NCBI GenBank assembly: GCA_013399875.1
Contig: VXAZ01002516.1
Location: 284,133 to 348,132, forward strand
Length of the DNA stretch: 64,000 bases
Origin: Gymnorhina tibicen
Taxonomy: Eukaryota; Chordata; Aves; Passeriformes; Artamidae
Reading direction: 5' to 3'
A program made the position numbers and the translations under genes. The notes beneath the pieces were generated by a model. That model made no database searches. It saw only the letters and a program-made list of their open reading frames with translations, and was not told the origin of the DNA. This document shows positions 24,512 to 38,311 of the stretch, one piece after another. How positions within the stretch are numbered: the stretch's first letter is position 1; each line of letters starts with the position of its first letter.

Positions 24512-27500
24512 AAATATCTATAGTTTTGTTTTATAAGTTCTTTAATTTTGTTATTTCAATGCAATTTTGTAGGAATAACAACTTCTTTGGTAATTATATT
24601 CAGAGAGATGGCTGCAGCTACTGCAGATGTATCAAAATTAGCTTTAAACTCTCTGCTTTGGGTTAGGGTAATAATGCACTAGCAACAGAAAGGGTGCCTT
24701 TGGAATGAAATAATTTTACTTTTGTTTGATTTTTGCAATCTTGACCTCTTCTTCAGTGATACAGAAGCAAGGTTCATCAATATAGTAGGTACTGGAAAAG
24801 TATTAGAAATATTTTTATCCTTACAGAATTCAGTCATTAGTAGAAATGCTGCAGAAATTGCGAGGGGTACTGCTGTGTTTTGAGAGCTAAGTCTTGCATG
24901 TGTTGCTTTTTTCTAGTCATGGGTTTTTTGAGAAAAGCACACTGCATTGGTGAACTGGCTGAGATGTTAGAAGACAAACTGTCCTAAGATGAAAGAGTAA
25001 AAATGACATATGAAAAATGAAAAGCAAAAAAGAAAGTGCATTAAAAACAATATGAGAGAGAAAAAACATGATTCATCTAATGGAGTGACAACAGGCATTC
25101 ACTTGTGATCTAGCAGAGCTGAGCTGCCTTCACAGTCAGAGGAGAGCATAAGGCATTTCTAAAGCTCAGCTCAGTCTAAAGCAAGTACCTGGAAGCATTT
25201 GGACAAATTATGTTACAATTTCTCCCCACTGACTGCAAATAGAGCCCAGAGTGACCAGCTCAGCTATTGACACCTATTAATATAAATGCTTAGAGTTAGG
25301 TGACACAAATCCCACCCTAACAGTCTGCAAGAGGATGTATTTTCCAATCCTCTTTTTCTGTCTCTCTTTCTCTCTCTGGGGTAAGATGGAATTTCTGGGA
25401 AATCTGGACTGTCATAAGAAAGGAAGTTACAACTACAGCAAAAACCTTTGGGTGTATAAAGAGCCTAAGAATGTTTAGGCCTCAAAACACCCTTAACAGC
25501 ATCAACAAAACTGGATTGCTTTTATTTCCTAGGATTAAAAGGATAATTATTTTCATGCATACCTAGAACCAAATTGTTGGTTTAATCCTCTCAAATATCT
25601 GGATTGCTTTTCAGAGGGAAATGACTAGCAAATGACATGCTGTACTGCAGATCATATCCTCTTGTCATTAGTTCACTTGAACAGAGGGAAGCTGTATGAG
25701 GAGGTGAAGTCCACAGTGTTACCACTGTGCAGAGACAACATGAGCAAAGGAAATGCTCAAGGAACCTGTAACCCAGCCTCACTGCCCAGAGACAATAACA
25801 GGGCAGTGAGCCCAGTGTTATCCTCAGCTATACAGGGTAACAAAAACTAGCTTAGTTCAAAGATTACAGACTTCATAGGTCTCCTGCATGAGGGAAAGGC
25901 TTATATAAAGAACAGAAGACAGTTAACTTTTAGTTGACTTCTGGAGGATTCAGTTTTTCCCTGTTGAGTCATTCTGGGAATAGAGTTCTTCCATGAATTT
26001 AGTCTTCCTGAAGATATGTAGGGTCCTACATTGAGGACTGAAATTTATTTCCCCTTTTCAGGATCAATTAAGTGTTATGAATCAAGCAAGAAAGTAAAGT
26101 TACATTGAGGAAAGGGTACATGTTGTGTTGCTACAACTTCCCAGCAAAGAGTTAGGTGAGTAATAAAGCTGTAATCCGGTCATGGTGCTGAGACAGGGCA
26201 AAGAACTAGCTTGTTCTCTTTCAATGAGGTTATTTCATAAGGTAGATTGAGTTTATTATGAATGGAAAGTAACTTTTTATTTTTCTCTTTAACTCTGTAA
26301 GTTCTCATGTTAGTCTTAAAAAATCTGTTCTTGCAAATCTGCTTGCTGAGAGCTGCACAATATCAATATTCACTGTGTTAACAAGCCATCTGACCTCTTT
26401 AAATATGTGCCTATGTAGTCTAATAATATTAAAGAAAGGGATTCAAATACAAATGATAGACTGTTTTATATCTATAGGGAGAGAGAATCCAGTCATTAGG
26501 GATGTGGGATATGGGGAAAGACACACGGCTGTGTAGGTCTGGATTAGAAAACAGCTTCCAATTGCTTCTGTCTTTGATGCTGTGGAATTTATTGGCTTTG
26601 TTCTTGTAAAGTCATAGGAGAGCTGGTAGGGAAGAGATATAAATCTGTTTGAACCCCCAGAAATACCAGGTGTACAGGATTAAAGTAAAACCTTTAAAAA
26701 GTTCATATCAAGCAGACTCTATGAAGCATGTAACTCTGATCTATTCTTCCCTGGGTAAAAATTCAGTGAAAGTAAAAAAAAAAAAAGATACAGTGTGTAA
26801 GTACAGAAGGTTTACAATTTTCCCTTCTGTATTCAGCATTTAAATTGGATGGACATGGGCCAGTGGCTGGAAGAGTAGAAGTTACATGGGACAAGTTAAT
26901 ATGCATTGGCACAGAGCTTTGTGTTCAGGCTTGCTTGCATAGCTCCTGCTGTTGTTATTAAAAGCTCTGGATATCCATTATAAGAGTCATGTACTTTAGC
27001 AATCCATACTGTGGAAAGTTTTACTGAAACAAAATGATTACTTTCTTCTAGTAATGACTTTTCTAAATGCCCTTTTACCATAGCAAAGTTATTTGAAAAA
27101 TGTGATTTGTCCTGCAACTTCAGACCAAAGAAACATACACGTATAAGCAAATAGACTTTTTTCTTCTCCTCCATTTCTGTACAACTACAGTATTTAAATG
27201 CCTTAAAACCTTTGCTCCAACTGGCTGCTTAGTATGCCATTTCCATATATTATATCAATTACTGAAATAAAAATATTCTGTGCTTCTTTTGCTGACCACA
27301 AGCTGAATACTAGCTTACCACCATGAAGGTTTGTTTGTTAATGTTTTGCTGTTATGAAGTTGAAAATATTCTCCTTTTTATGAATTGGAGTCCCTCTGGC
27401 TGCATCCATTCTCCTTTTTCATTCTTTGTCATCTTCCTATCTATGCATCTTCCTGCTCCAGTATCACCATGTGGTTCTGCAGTTTGATCCTGATCATGTG

Positions 27501-30500
27501 GCTGAGTTTATCTGTGCATGACAATCCTCTGGTTACAATGATAATAAGTATTGTGATCATGGTTAGACACATACAAAGGAAATGTAACAAAAGGAAACAC
27601 TTTTTCTTCAGACAAAAAAATAGGAGTAATTTCTGTTCTTTCTGGAAAGTAAACAGATTCTGGCTTGAGGACTGCATTTGGGGTAGGAGTTGGCCACAAA
27701 TTTGTTACAGCTTGACGTCTATATATGAGTGAGGTATCTAAGGCACTGCTGAAGTCCATGAAGATCAAGTCAATACAGTCAATAGGGCTGAAGAGGGAGG
27801 GATGTCACCTTTGTTTTTACTTTCGTTAAGCTGTCTTCACCAATATTTTTCATGCAACTTTGCTCCCTTTCTCTGTTATCTGCTGCCAAAGACATCTTGC
27901 CAGTAGTGATGCAATGTGGAGAGAGTTTTGCAGCAGATTGGATGTGCCTACACATGAAGACAGCAACACCCCCTCAGCTACTGCTACCACTTCTCTCCCA
28001 CTTTTGTTCCCGCTACAGCAGTGCTCTGATTGCTCTCTTTGCAAAGCTGAGGTAATGTTGCAGAGAGGAGCTGAACTGAGGGGTCAGAGCTGGGAGAAGA
28101 TCAGGACCTCAAGGTCCTACAGTGCTGGCCTCCATCACTCCCAAGTGTGACCTAGAGGGATGCAGTTCTGGACCACACTGCAGCAGTCACTGTACAAACA
28201 GAAGTAGCTCACCCCCATTCAAAACAACTTTGCTTTACTCATTCTTTCTATCAGGAGCAGTCCTGATGTGTGCCATGTTTCAAGGCATTTCTGAAAGAGT
28301 GGGAATTGACACAAATCAAATGCTTATCAAGGATGTGAGAAATGAAACACTATTTGTAGCTATAGCACTGTGCTTGAACTGGTTTAGTTTCCACCACAGA
28401 CTCTCCTCGACAGACCAAGACAGCAATGCACACTCCAACATGCACCCAAATTGGTCTTAAAAATGGCTTTTTTTTTTTTTTAGGGTGGGGGAAATAAATT
28501 GGTTCAAATAAAAATGCACTCAGAGAGTGCAGGTGTTTTCTTCTTCTTTCTTGTCTACTGTCTAGTTGGGGAAAAGGGAAGAAGAGGATAAGCACACTGG
28601 TTTTTCAAAGAAGAAATCAAGCTGAAAAGAACTTTTGGGGGAAAATAAAAAAAACAGCAAAAGAAAACACAACCATAGCTTCAGAAAGGATCAAATGAAA
28701 TATTTCTTTCATCCTTTCTTGTGACTGAAACTATTTGCTACAGCAGTATTCACTGATTTAATTGTTCCTAAATTACATTCATGGAAATTGCTGTATTGGT
28801 CTGAAAAAGCCAACAGAAACAATTTTAATAGTTAAAGCTACCATTAAAATATCTTCTGGGAATTTATTTTCTCGAGTTCTCATGGTTATCTGTATTAATG
28901 TGGCAAAATGTCTGGTGCATGTGGGAATCCAGGTATTAAGACTCTAGTTGTGTCAAAATTCCAAAAAAATTAACTGCTTCGCTTAAAACCATAGGCATTT
29001 CGTATACAAAATAGTTAGTTTTATTTTCTCAATGGCTTTACATTTTGTGTGCAAAACATATTCTTCAAATATGGATGGTAGCACCTATACCAAGTGCCAA
29101 TTTAATCTGATATTATTGGGAAATACGAAGTTTCCTTCCCATCTGTTTCATTGGAAGATCCTGCAAATTCTACTCCCTGAGAGAATTTTGTCTGGGAATT
29201 GTGGCTTGGTTTATGCTAATTTAGGTTCTTGTTAGTGCTCCATGGGGCCAAATCACTGTCGTGTCTGATAAGTTTCCCTGTTATTTGTGGTGGATATGTA
29301 CATAATCTAGTTTCACCTGGGGTGAAAGATTACATTATTTATTGCTGTTTTTAAAGTATTCTGGATGCTCAGAGTTAAGTCATGCAAAAACAAAACATAA
29401 GAACTGAAATCTTGGAATCTTTCCATTGTATATCTGTTTCATAGAGAGAGATGAGACAAAAAAAGGGAAAATCTCATTGTTCAAGTTGTTGGGGTTTTTT
29501 CCCTACAATTCAATAATATTCTGTTTATTTTAGAATGATCTTTAACTCTGTAACCTGAACAGGTCGTTGGTGCTACATGGATGTACTTGCACTGCTCTAA
29601 TTTTAATTACAGTACAGAGATGTATATTGATAATTATATTCTGATTAACAAAAGTCTTGACAAGCAAAACTGAGGTAAACACTTTTCTATCCTTCCCTGA
29701 TAATTTTTAAAATTTTTTTTACAAGCATGATCTGATCTCCTGCACAGACTGAGGAATAACAAAGTCCAGAAATCATCTCATTTTCCTTTGTTCAGCCTTA
29801 AAACCTGATTTGGCTGAGATAAAATTAGCAATGGGTAAGAATTCAATATACTGAATACTGCTCTCCTCTTCCTGGCATTTGGCTTGTGTGAAGTGGCAAC
29901 CCTGCTATTACTTTAGTGCTTATTTGATCATGTCTCTTCAGGTTTCCAGAAGCCTGCTTGCACAAATCACAAGAGCTCTTTGCACTTCTTGCAACCATAT
30001 GTTAATTACACAAGTGGCAGAAGTGAAACTGCGTAACTAGGAACCATCAGTTCAGTGCACTTACCAGCAAATGAGGGAAATTTGCAGAAACAGAAGAAAC
30101 CTAAGAGTGTCCCAGTCTATCCTCCACCATGCTGATGATGCATCCAACCATATTTTTCATCCATATTTACTTGCACTATTTTCTTTACTTTGGTAAACTG
30201 TTCAACAGTTAGGACTTGGGCAAAATAAATTAACAATGGGAATGAAAGGGAAAAGTAGAGGTAAGTCTCATAATCAATTAATGTCCTTTAGAAAAACTTA
30301 AACCTTTTTAATAGACCTGTTGGGTTTCCTGCTTTGCATGTGAGATTCTTATAATTTATAGATCATGGTTTACCGTGATAGGAAAATCTCATACACTTGT
30401 GCAAACCATACTAATGGCAATACTATTCTGCAAGCCCATATGTTACATGTTGAGGGGGTTTTGTTTTTACTTTCTCAGACTGCCACATGCTTGATGTTCT

Positions 30501-31167
30501 GGGTGAAGGAGCAGGAGAGTGGTGGGAATGCACACCTATTGTAGCAGTCATTCTTCACTTCACATATATTCCCTACAAGCAAAAAGGATATGACATAAAT
30601 CTTTGTGTGCAAAAGAAAAAAGAACTGTAATGGTCACTTTCTCTTGCCTATGTCCATGCTGACAGCCCCACCAAAGAGCTCCCTTGGCAGCTTCTGTGGC
30701 CCAACTTGTGCACATCTATTCCTGTGTCAGAGTCATTGGGGCACTGAGATTCCCACTGTCCTGCTTGTCAGAAGCCATGCAATGAGCAGTCAATTGCAAT
30801 AGTGCAAGAAACACTTGCTTTGTTTGCTAAAACATAAGAATTTTTAGCACATTTAACGCTCCTGACTAATCTGGGAGAGCACAAGTGAGTTCCTCACAAG
30901 ACCAGAGCACACTGAAATTCACATCTGGTGCAGGTGGAATACATGAATATGAGCCCTGGCATAGGCCAATCATGTATATCTTGTCTAATTTTCTAAGAAA
31001 ACTAGATTTGCTCCAACACAATTTGCATATTCTTGTCGTGTGTGTGGGTGCTAAGACAACAATGATTCAGAGTTAAAAGGCATGAATCAGTGCAGATGCA
31101 TCTTTAGTCTCCCCTTTTGTAGCACTAGAATCATGAAGAAAACTACCTGATGCATTGCAACCACCTT
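24512..31167. other. Unique noncoding stretch
   Basis: No gene is recognised. Open frames of 92-115 codons occur at 26896-27174 (-), 27385-27732 (+), 27860-28150 (+) and 28122-28460 (+). Several overlap frames on the other strand and none has a domain. Homopolymers are A13 at 26774-26786 and T14 at 28468-28481. The T14 run followed by AGGG resembles a splice acceptor, but no open exon-like block with a donor follows. Confidence 0.55.
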
Positions 31168-31601
31168 CACAGAATGGCAGATCACAGAATCACAGAGTGG
31201 TTGAGGTTGGAAGGGACCTCTGGAGTTCATCTTCTCCAACCCCTCCTGTTCAAGCAGGGCCACCCAGTTGCCCAGGACAGTTTTTTGTAATATATCCAGT
31301 GATGGATATTCTACAACCTTCCTGAGCAACTTATTCCAGTGCTTGGTTACCCTTAAAATAAATAAAAAATGTTTCCTGATGTTCAGATGACCCCTCCAGT
31401 GTTTCATTTTGTGCCCATAGTCTCTGGTCCTGTCACTGGGCACACTGAAAACAGCCTGGCTCTGTCCCCTCTGTGTCCTCCCTTCAGTTATTTACACACA
31501 TCTATCAGTAGGATCCCCCTGAGCCTTCTCTTCTCTTCTCAAGGCTAAACAGTCCCAGCTCTCGCAGCCTCTCCTCATAACTGAGGTGCTCCTTCCTTTC
31601 A
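31168..31601 (-). mobile_element. CR1 LINE 3' portion, minus strand
   Basis: About 434 bases in reverse orientation. Tail octamers (CACAGAATCACAGAGTGG) are followed by TTGAGGTTGGAAGGGACCTC, the CCCTCCTGTTCAAGCAGGGCCACC block, GTTTCCTGATGTTCAGATG, and then CAGTCTCTGGTCCTGTCACTGGGCAC-like sequence. It continues through the CAGTCCCAGCTCTCGCAGCC block and stops at about 'CTCCTTCC'. The order matches the CR1 3' UTR and the very end of the reverse transcriptase region. It is better preserved than the copies at 24342 and 36365. The 118-codon minus-strand frame across 31087-31443 is read-through of this element and not a gene. Confidence 0.95.
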
Positions 31602-32413
31602 TATAATTGAAATGAAAAACACAAAGAACTGGAATTCACTAAGCATATGTCATGAGATTTTTTTGGCTTAAAAACTTTGCTACATTTGCAGAACAGCCAA
31701 ACACCAAAGGATAGTAGTTTTTAATTAGTCCAATTCATCTGTTCAGTAGTTCGAGTGTATGAACAAGATGAATATCATCTTTTAAAAGGTTCACGCAAGG
31801 ACTCTGTCTCATTGTATGATGTCTGTCTCATTTCAACAGAAACCTCTCCTAGAACTTCCCCCTGGCTACATCTTGTTGCTCTAGTTATTATTTTTTATAA
31901 TCTATTATTTCAATACAGGACGGAAACACAGTGATTTTTATCCTTTGTTATTAAAACACACATGGGATCTGTATTGGATACAGACAGCCTGGCCTTTATT
32001 GCTCATTCTGGTTTGTGCCATTAGGAGAAGCTCTTCGCTGGCTGGTGTTTCAGTGTGTCAGTTTGGGCTTTGTTTATTTTTCCCTTCTCACAGTAATGAC
32101 TACTGAATATTTAGACAGAAGAATATAAAGTAGTTGCAGACCTACTTTACAAAAGGAGATCATTGCACAAAAGAGGTCAGCAGTGGGACATACTGAGGCC
32201 ACTCTCCCACTCACAGCATATAAAAAATGGGCTTCTCTTAGATGTTCCCTATTCTACTCCAACAGACATACTTCATATCAGGGTTTTCTTATCAGAGAAA
32301 TATCTTGTCTTGATAAAGCTCTTTTGGTTAGGAACTTTGGAAGGCTAAAGAAAAGGTGGGTGTGATCTTAGTGTTGCTTGTTGTTAACATTTATGTGGTA
32401 AATCGAGATGCAG

Positions 32414-32429
32414 GTGTGTGTGTGTGTGT
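32414..32429. repeat. (GT)8 dinucleotide microsatellite
   Basis: Eight uninterrupted GT units between CAG and ATGGGA. It is short and may be polymorphic. Confidence 0.95.
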
Positions 32430-35400
32430 ATGGGAGTTGGTTGTTGCCACTGCTTGTGTAAGCTGTGGGAGGGAGAGGAGATCAATAAATCAATCCCACT
32501 CATGTCTGTGGTCTTTTGTAGGGCCAGAAAATCTAGCCAGATGCAGCTATAATGCATCCCAGGTACCTCCTGGTTTGTGTGCTGGAATTCAAGTCAGACT
32601 GCGGTTAAACGGTAAAATAAAGCATTCCTCCACAAGCAGACATTTAACCACTCTACAATAATTCTGTCCCAGAGGGCAGCTTGGCAAAATGCTATTAATG
32701 AGGGAGTGTAGCAACATGGAGAGCTTCCTGGCACAGCTTCTGAATACTGGCTGGCGTTACACAGTTGTAACTGGAGCTGTTTGTAAATGTTGTGGCACAG
32801 CTCTGTTCCTTCAGAAAGCTAAATCTGAAATCTTCTGGTCACAACATTTGTTGAACGTCTTCCACCAAACGCAGTGTCTTGACTTCTTGCCATCTGCTGC
32901 ATCCAGTGGCTGACAGAGCTACAGGCATGGATGTCTTTACCAGGGAATCAATCCAGGACCTCGGGTTGCTGGAAGTATCTCTGGGTCTGCGGCAGTGTGC
33001 CATGGGAAACACCAGGGAAAGAGGGACTCCAGAGACCCTGGGGACTGGGACACACCAGCTGGGGGATGTTTAGGCATAGGCAACTACAGACAGTTAGCAA
33101 AGGCATCAGGATAAGAGAATAACATCATCAACTCCAAGGGAAAACCTGGAGTCCGCTACAGGGTTTGTGGATTTTTCTCTCTGGATTTCTGGGGATGGGT
33201 GTAGGTAAAGTAGCAGCTAGAGAGAAGGGTTTGCACCCCTTTCAGGTTTGGAGAGGAACTCGTACTTTGTGTGCATGTAACTCTTTGCATTTTTAGCAGG
33301 ATTCCATTCAGAACAGAGGACTCTTCTGTCATTCACTCACTACTAAACATCTTTCAACTGCCTTTGGTTCAAGGCCATCACATGTAGCACTAGTTTGCAT
33401 TGCAGCTATCACTGCAGCCTGATTCCCCCACAGAATCAGACTTGTTGGGGGTTAGCAAAAGCAGAAAAGGGAAGAAGATTCACTGGTTCCACTCTGCCTG
33501 TAACATGAGTGAGCTTTTCTGTAATTACTACAACAATGAATTTTCTTGCAGTTAGAATGAGGGCAAAATTGTGAAGGAAAAGATAGACAAAACACACAAT
33601 GCCATAAATGCACAGCTTGATAGAAAAGACCTACCAAGTACCTCTCCACTCCAGGAGGTTTAGATTCCTAGTTCTTTGAATTCCTCTGTGTATTCCCACT
33701 CTGGCTGCCATCTTTGGGCACTGTACACTTCAGGACTCTTGTAAGATGGGTTTAGAAAGAAACATTGTTTTTGCAAATTTAATTGTATTGTGTAGAGCAG
33801 TGAACCTCCCCCAGTCACACCCGTATTGTAATTCCTGTATTAGTTACAGCATAAATATCACTTGGATATTGTTCATATGTTGAAGATTTCACATGTTGGA
33901 CAATTTGCCACATCTTTCATCAAGTTTTTGCAATGATGAATTATTTATATTGTTAAAATGTGACTTTCTAGTCTTAATTTGCTTCTGGCTGTTAGATCTC
34001 ACACATGCTATTTCTGCTCTGTTAAATACATACTGTCAGAGGTGTCTGCCTCCACAGCACCTTGCAATACCAGATCTCAAAACAGCAAAATACCAAAGGA
34101 AAAGGGCTCTTTTACTGTTTGTGGTACGTGTAACTTGCAGGCATGAACAGCAGCTCTCATCAGACTTCCCTGACTTCCACTGCAAGACAGAGGCAAAAAA
34201 ACAAGTGTGAAAATTAACCCTCTGTACAGGTTTTTCTCCTTACCTCATCTGCAGAGGGAGCTTGGTGAACTCGGGAGGCCAGGCAGCTTTTAGAAAGCTG
34301 ACTATAAGCGTGATGAATCCCTTTTTACGTGACACAGGCTGTTCAAAGGACAACTAGTACTTAGATACCACAGTGATTGGCACTCTCAAATGAAAATATA
34401 GGGAACAAGTCCAGCACGCCTAAAATCCTTGCTTTCTGGTTGTCAGCTGTGACATTTTAAAGTGTCAGCATTGTAAGTGCACTAGGGAGGGTCGTGGGAA
34501 CCCTGAAATTTCTGGCTGCAGCAGAATTGAGTGATCCATCGGTAATTTGCCATTATTAAGGTTCATTTAACTTTCCATCTCAGATGTGTCCAGGCCCATA
34601 CAGTAGTCAGAGGTCCCCAGTTCAGCTGAACAGCAGCATCACAGGGTGAGCCCACAGCACTGTGAGGGCTGACCACAACCACGGAGGGATGTGTGCCCAC
34701 TCGTGGTGGCTAAATGAGAGGGAAGTGTTGGCACTGGCGGGCTGAAGGGCCAGATGTGTGCCTACAGCCCTAAGGAATCCAAGTCAGGGACGGAAGGAAG
34801 GGGACCCACCATGATCCACAAAACCAGGCAGTGACCTCATAGTGTTTATAGTGGAAAGCAAATGAGAAATGAGGAAAACAAGGCAGCAGCCTTATTATGA
34901 GTATAGTTCCTAGTGTTGTATATGGAGAGTACTAGATGTGGTGAGGGACACTCTGCTGGCGTTTTTGCAAGGATTTGGTAGTGTCTCAGTGTCTCTTTCT
35001 GTATCTCTTAGAACACAAAAAACTGTTGACTCTGACTCTCTTCTAAAGAATCTCTATAAGATCAGCCTTCAGTGAAGCATTGTGTACATGAGAATGACCA
35101 GGGATGTCCAGGGCTGGGTGGAGTTCAGAGGATAGTGGGCAGCTGAGAGAAAATGCCTGATTCCAGAGCCTTGGAGAAGTAAGCCAAAAACCTCAGGGAG
35201 CCAGACCATGGCTAGAGCAAATCTGCCTACTGTCACCACCTGCAACTAATTTAAATTCTACAGGCCTGCAGGGAACTTGAGGCAACCCATCAGCTATGCT
35301 GACCAAGGCATAGAAAAGATGTCCATTTGTGGTACATGCTTTTCACTTTTTTAAGCTAAAGGCAGCATCCAGAGAGGCATCAGTCTGAATCCATGGACTG

Positions 35401-36206
35401 CAAAGCAGGATGGACCAGAGATCTCACAGAGGTCCCTACAAATGCATCTGAATTTCCTTGTCACTGGACCAGAGCCTGAAGATACCTATAAGCTGATGAT
35501 TAAGTATGTACACAGGAGCCAGGCATCTGGGTTTTGCTCTCATTCAAGGTAAAATGTCCTACAATTTTAGGTGAGCATCCTGATTACTGCACTATTGCGT
35601 TCAACTGCAAAAGGATAAAATCTCTTCCCCTTCCTCAAGTATCTGAATTACCTTTTCATGTCTAGCACTTAACAAAACACTTGCTTTCAGCATCTCCAAA
35701 TTTATTACTATTTCTTGAATGAACGAAGTCCAATTTACAAACTGCATTAGTTCCCCAAACCCACATACTGAGTGAATAAATTTTTAGCACAAGGGAGAGG
35801 AGAGGACAGCTGCTCTGCTTTCAAACAAATTGCTGTGACACAGGCAATTCTCCTCTGAGCCACCTAATTCACTGGTATTGTGGGTATTCTGTGGATCAGA
35901 TAAACTTTTTCTACAGTAAGTCAGAATTTAGGTTGTGGGAGTACTGTAGTTGTTGCTTTACTTTTTTCATGTTTCTGTTTTACTGATGCAATATCCTTTT
36001 TCTTCTCAGTTGTCTGTTGTTATATTTAGATAGTCAGTGCTCCTGACCTTTTACTCACAGAGTTGCTTGGCGTAATGGGCTCTTACTTCCAATATACAGA
36101 TATTTCCTAATACAATGAGATCCTCAGCACACCTGACAAATGCTATTTCCACATTAGTAGTAATAAAAAAAACCCTAATTATGGTGAAAATAAAACAACC
36201 AAGACT

Positions 36207-36256
36207 TTCCCAAATGAAAAGACAGTTTTCAAATGACCTTCCCAAATGAAAAGACA
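36207..36256. repeat. Direct repeat of 18 bases, spacing 32
   Basis: TTCCCAAATGAAAAGACA occurs exactly at 36207-36224 and 36239-36256. The intervening 14 bases contain a partial third echo (TCAAATGACC). It looks like a local slippage duplication. Confidence 0.85.
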
Positions 36257-36364
36257 AAGTTTGCTTCTGTGCTTAGAAATGCTTTCCCAGCTGCAAATGG
36301 GAGACGAATCATTGTCAAAGCCCAGTGGCAGCATGACCCTGCAAATGCAATTTTCTGTGCAGGA

Positions 36365-36592
36365 GAATCATAGAATTATTTAGGTTGGAACAGACCTCTA
36401 AGGTCATCAGGTCTGACTGTTAACCCAGAACTGCCAAGTCCACCTCTAAACCATGTCCCCAAGTGCCATAGCTACACATCTGTTAAATAACTCCAGGGAT
36501 GATGACTCAACCACTTCCCTGGGCAGCCTGTTCTAGTGCTTGACAACCCTTTTGGTGAAAAAATTTTTCCAAATATCCAATTTAAACCTCTA
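36365..36592 (-). mobile_element. CR1 LINE 3' end, minus strand
   Basis: In reverse orientation: GAATCATAGAATTATTTAGG, TTGGAACAGACCTCTAAGG, ATCAGGTCTGACTGTTAACCC, the CACTTCCCTGGGCAGCCTGTTC block, and TGACAACCCTTTTGGTGAAA, ending at CAATTTAAACCTC. This is the last 228 bases or so of a CR1. The 'AACCCAGAACTGCCAAGTCCACC' wording marks a different subfamily from the copies at 31168 and 50395. Divergence is moderate. Confidence 0.93.
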
Positions 36593-37490
36593 TAAGTACT
36601 TCATGGTTGTGGTGCTGGCTACTATGGAAAAAAAAGATTTCTAGCTGAGAGATGGATAGTGTGATCGACGTGAGCTGTTTTTCTTACTCACACGTACTCC
36701 ATACTCTGAGAAAGAGCAGTACAATATTAGCAGCCCTGCTTGGAGTGGTACTGGGCTGCATTTTTTTGTTTATGATCTGCTCTCTGAGATTTACAGCATG
36801 CTCCAGGCTGGAGCTTGGCAGGCTGTAAACACCAGAGTTCAGGCAGGGAATGAATTTTTATCTCTGAGTCACCAGAACGGGGTGGGTGACCACAAAGCCC
36901 TGTGTCCACCCAGCCATAACGCTGAGTCAGGAGTCAGCTCAAGGCATGGGCTTTACACACCCCCGGAGTGCTGAGTCTCAGCAAAAAGCTGAAAGAAGGG
37001 GACCCCAGTGAAACCACTGGAGGAGGCTCCTCCAGCCAGCACAAACCCTCTGTGTGACACAGACAAGGAGGGCAGAAATCACCGGTAGGATTAGAGATGC
37101 ATTAGTTTACTTCAAGCACTTACTGTGGGGAAAAATGAACACCAGGGAAGCAGTAAGCACAAACACACAAAACGTGCTCCAGTTTGCTTTGACAAACATA
37201 CCAGAGCTATTACAAATTGTAAACCCTGTAGTGTGCAGGGCTTTTCCAGCCTGTTTACAACCTTCCTTTTTTTGGCAAGTGCAGAGAGATGTGAAAACCC
37301 AGAGTTTGAATCATGAAATGAGCCACACAAAAGGAGAGACTGGCTGGTGTAGCTTTCAGCTTCATGGAGGGCAGCCTGTGAGCATGACAGCAGTGGTTGA
37401 ATGGGTATTGAACAAATACTGCTTCTTTCCTCTTTCCTCCTTCCCAATCCATGATTTGCTCCCAGTCCTTTGGCATACCTGTTGTCTCTG
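36593..37490. other. Unique noncoding stretch with a 145-codon open frame
   Basis: The plus-strand frame 37054-37491 (145 codons) overlaps minus-strand frames of 111 and 73 codons over the same bases. No domain, signal peptide or membrane segment is recognisable. The part at 36880-37060 is moderately G+C-rich. Chance openness is the simplest explanation. Confidence 0.5.
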
Positions 37491-37518
37491 AAAAATAAAT
37501 AAATTAATAAATAAATAT
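37491..37518. repeat. (AAAT)n low-complexity tract
   Basis: AAAAATAAATAAATTAATAA followed by ATAAATAT. It is a short simple repeat with no attached retrotransposon. Confidence 0.9.
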
Positions 37519-38072
37519 CCTGCTTTTAACCTGGACGCGTTCCTTCCTCTCATTCCCAATCCATCCACTCAAGCAGATGCATGAGAAAATGAGTGGCTGA
37601 AGCATGGGCAGAAGCAAGAAGCCAGGAAAAGGGGAGCAAGTACTGAAGTCATGGGGTTAGCAGAGCAAAACTGTAATAGAACACCAGTCTAGATGGCCCA
37701 GTCTTTCAACCACGCCAAAGGCTGTTCCTTGCGTTGGTGAGAGGTACTGGGATTCCTGGTAAGAGGCCAGTCTGTGTTAACTGCTGCACAAACTCACAGT
37801 GAAAAGCTGGTTCATGTCCCGATCTGGTCAGAACTGCAGACTATAATCAGTCCTGCCTTTTTGGATGCTGCAACGGTAGTTTAGGATACCACTGCCTCTT
37901 TCTGTTTTTTATGAACTCTCTCATCAAGCTGGCTATCCTTCCCACATCAGTAAATGCCACACAAACTGCTTATTACAACTCTCAAAGCCACTCAGCCCAT
38001 TTTGCTCCTACCTGGTCTTTTACCTCATCTCAGTTACAGAAATGATGAACACTAGGTCATGGGCAGTCACAG

Positions 38073-38115
38073 GCAGCTCAAGGTATTTGCTAGGCAGCTT
38101 CAGTGTATTTGCTAG
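38073..38115. repeat. Tandem duplication, 21/22-base unit
   Basis: GCAGCTCAAGGTATTTGCTAG (38073-38093) is followed directly by a 22-base second copy beginning GCAGCTTCAGTG and ending TATTTGCTAG (38094-38115). The copies differ in their middles, so the duplication is not very recent. Confidence 0.75.
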
Positions 38116-38311
38116 ATCTACCAAAGGACATCTGAATATGCCTCAAAATCAGGACAAAATTGCAGGACCCTACCTGGCCTAGAAGTAAAATACAGTCTTA
38201 ACACTGGGGTTGACAGACATCCATATCCACAATATAAATCCAAGAGTTCATAAAATATTCTAGCCGTGTGTTTAGGAGTGATGTTTTACACTTGGAAATC
38301 ATGAAGACATA

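Larger units (their letters stand above)
31602..36364. other. Unique noncoding stretch, partly G+C-richer
   Basis: No gene is recognised. The parts at about 32640-33130 and 34220-35300 are visibly richer in G+C than the surroundings but contain no CpG island, long frame or splice-bounded open block that I can defend. A short (GT)8 run lies at 32414-32429. GGTTCAAGGCC at 33366 matches a tRNA B-box word, but no A-box or cloverleaf accompanies it. Confidence 0.55.

Noticed and set aside
28468..28490. T14-AG splice-acceptor-like word
   Set aside because: No exon-like open block with a good donor follows. Homopolymer T runs followed by AG are common by chance.
31087..31443. 118-codon minus-strand open frame
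   Set aside because: It follows the CR1 3' UTR in sense orientation for most of its length and has no independent domain.
33366..33376. tRNA-like B-box word GGTTCAAGGCC
   Set aside because: No A-box at suitable distance, no acceptor stem and no T-run terminator, so it is not a tRNA gene.
37054..37491. 145-codon plus-strand open frame
   Set aside because: Long opposite-strand frames cover the same bases, no domain is recognisable, and the end runs into an (AAAT)n tract. Chance is the simpler reading.
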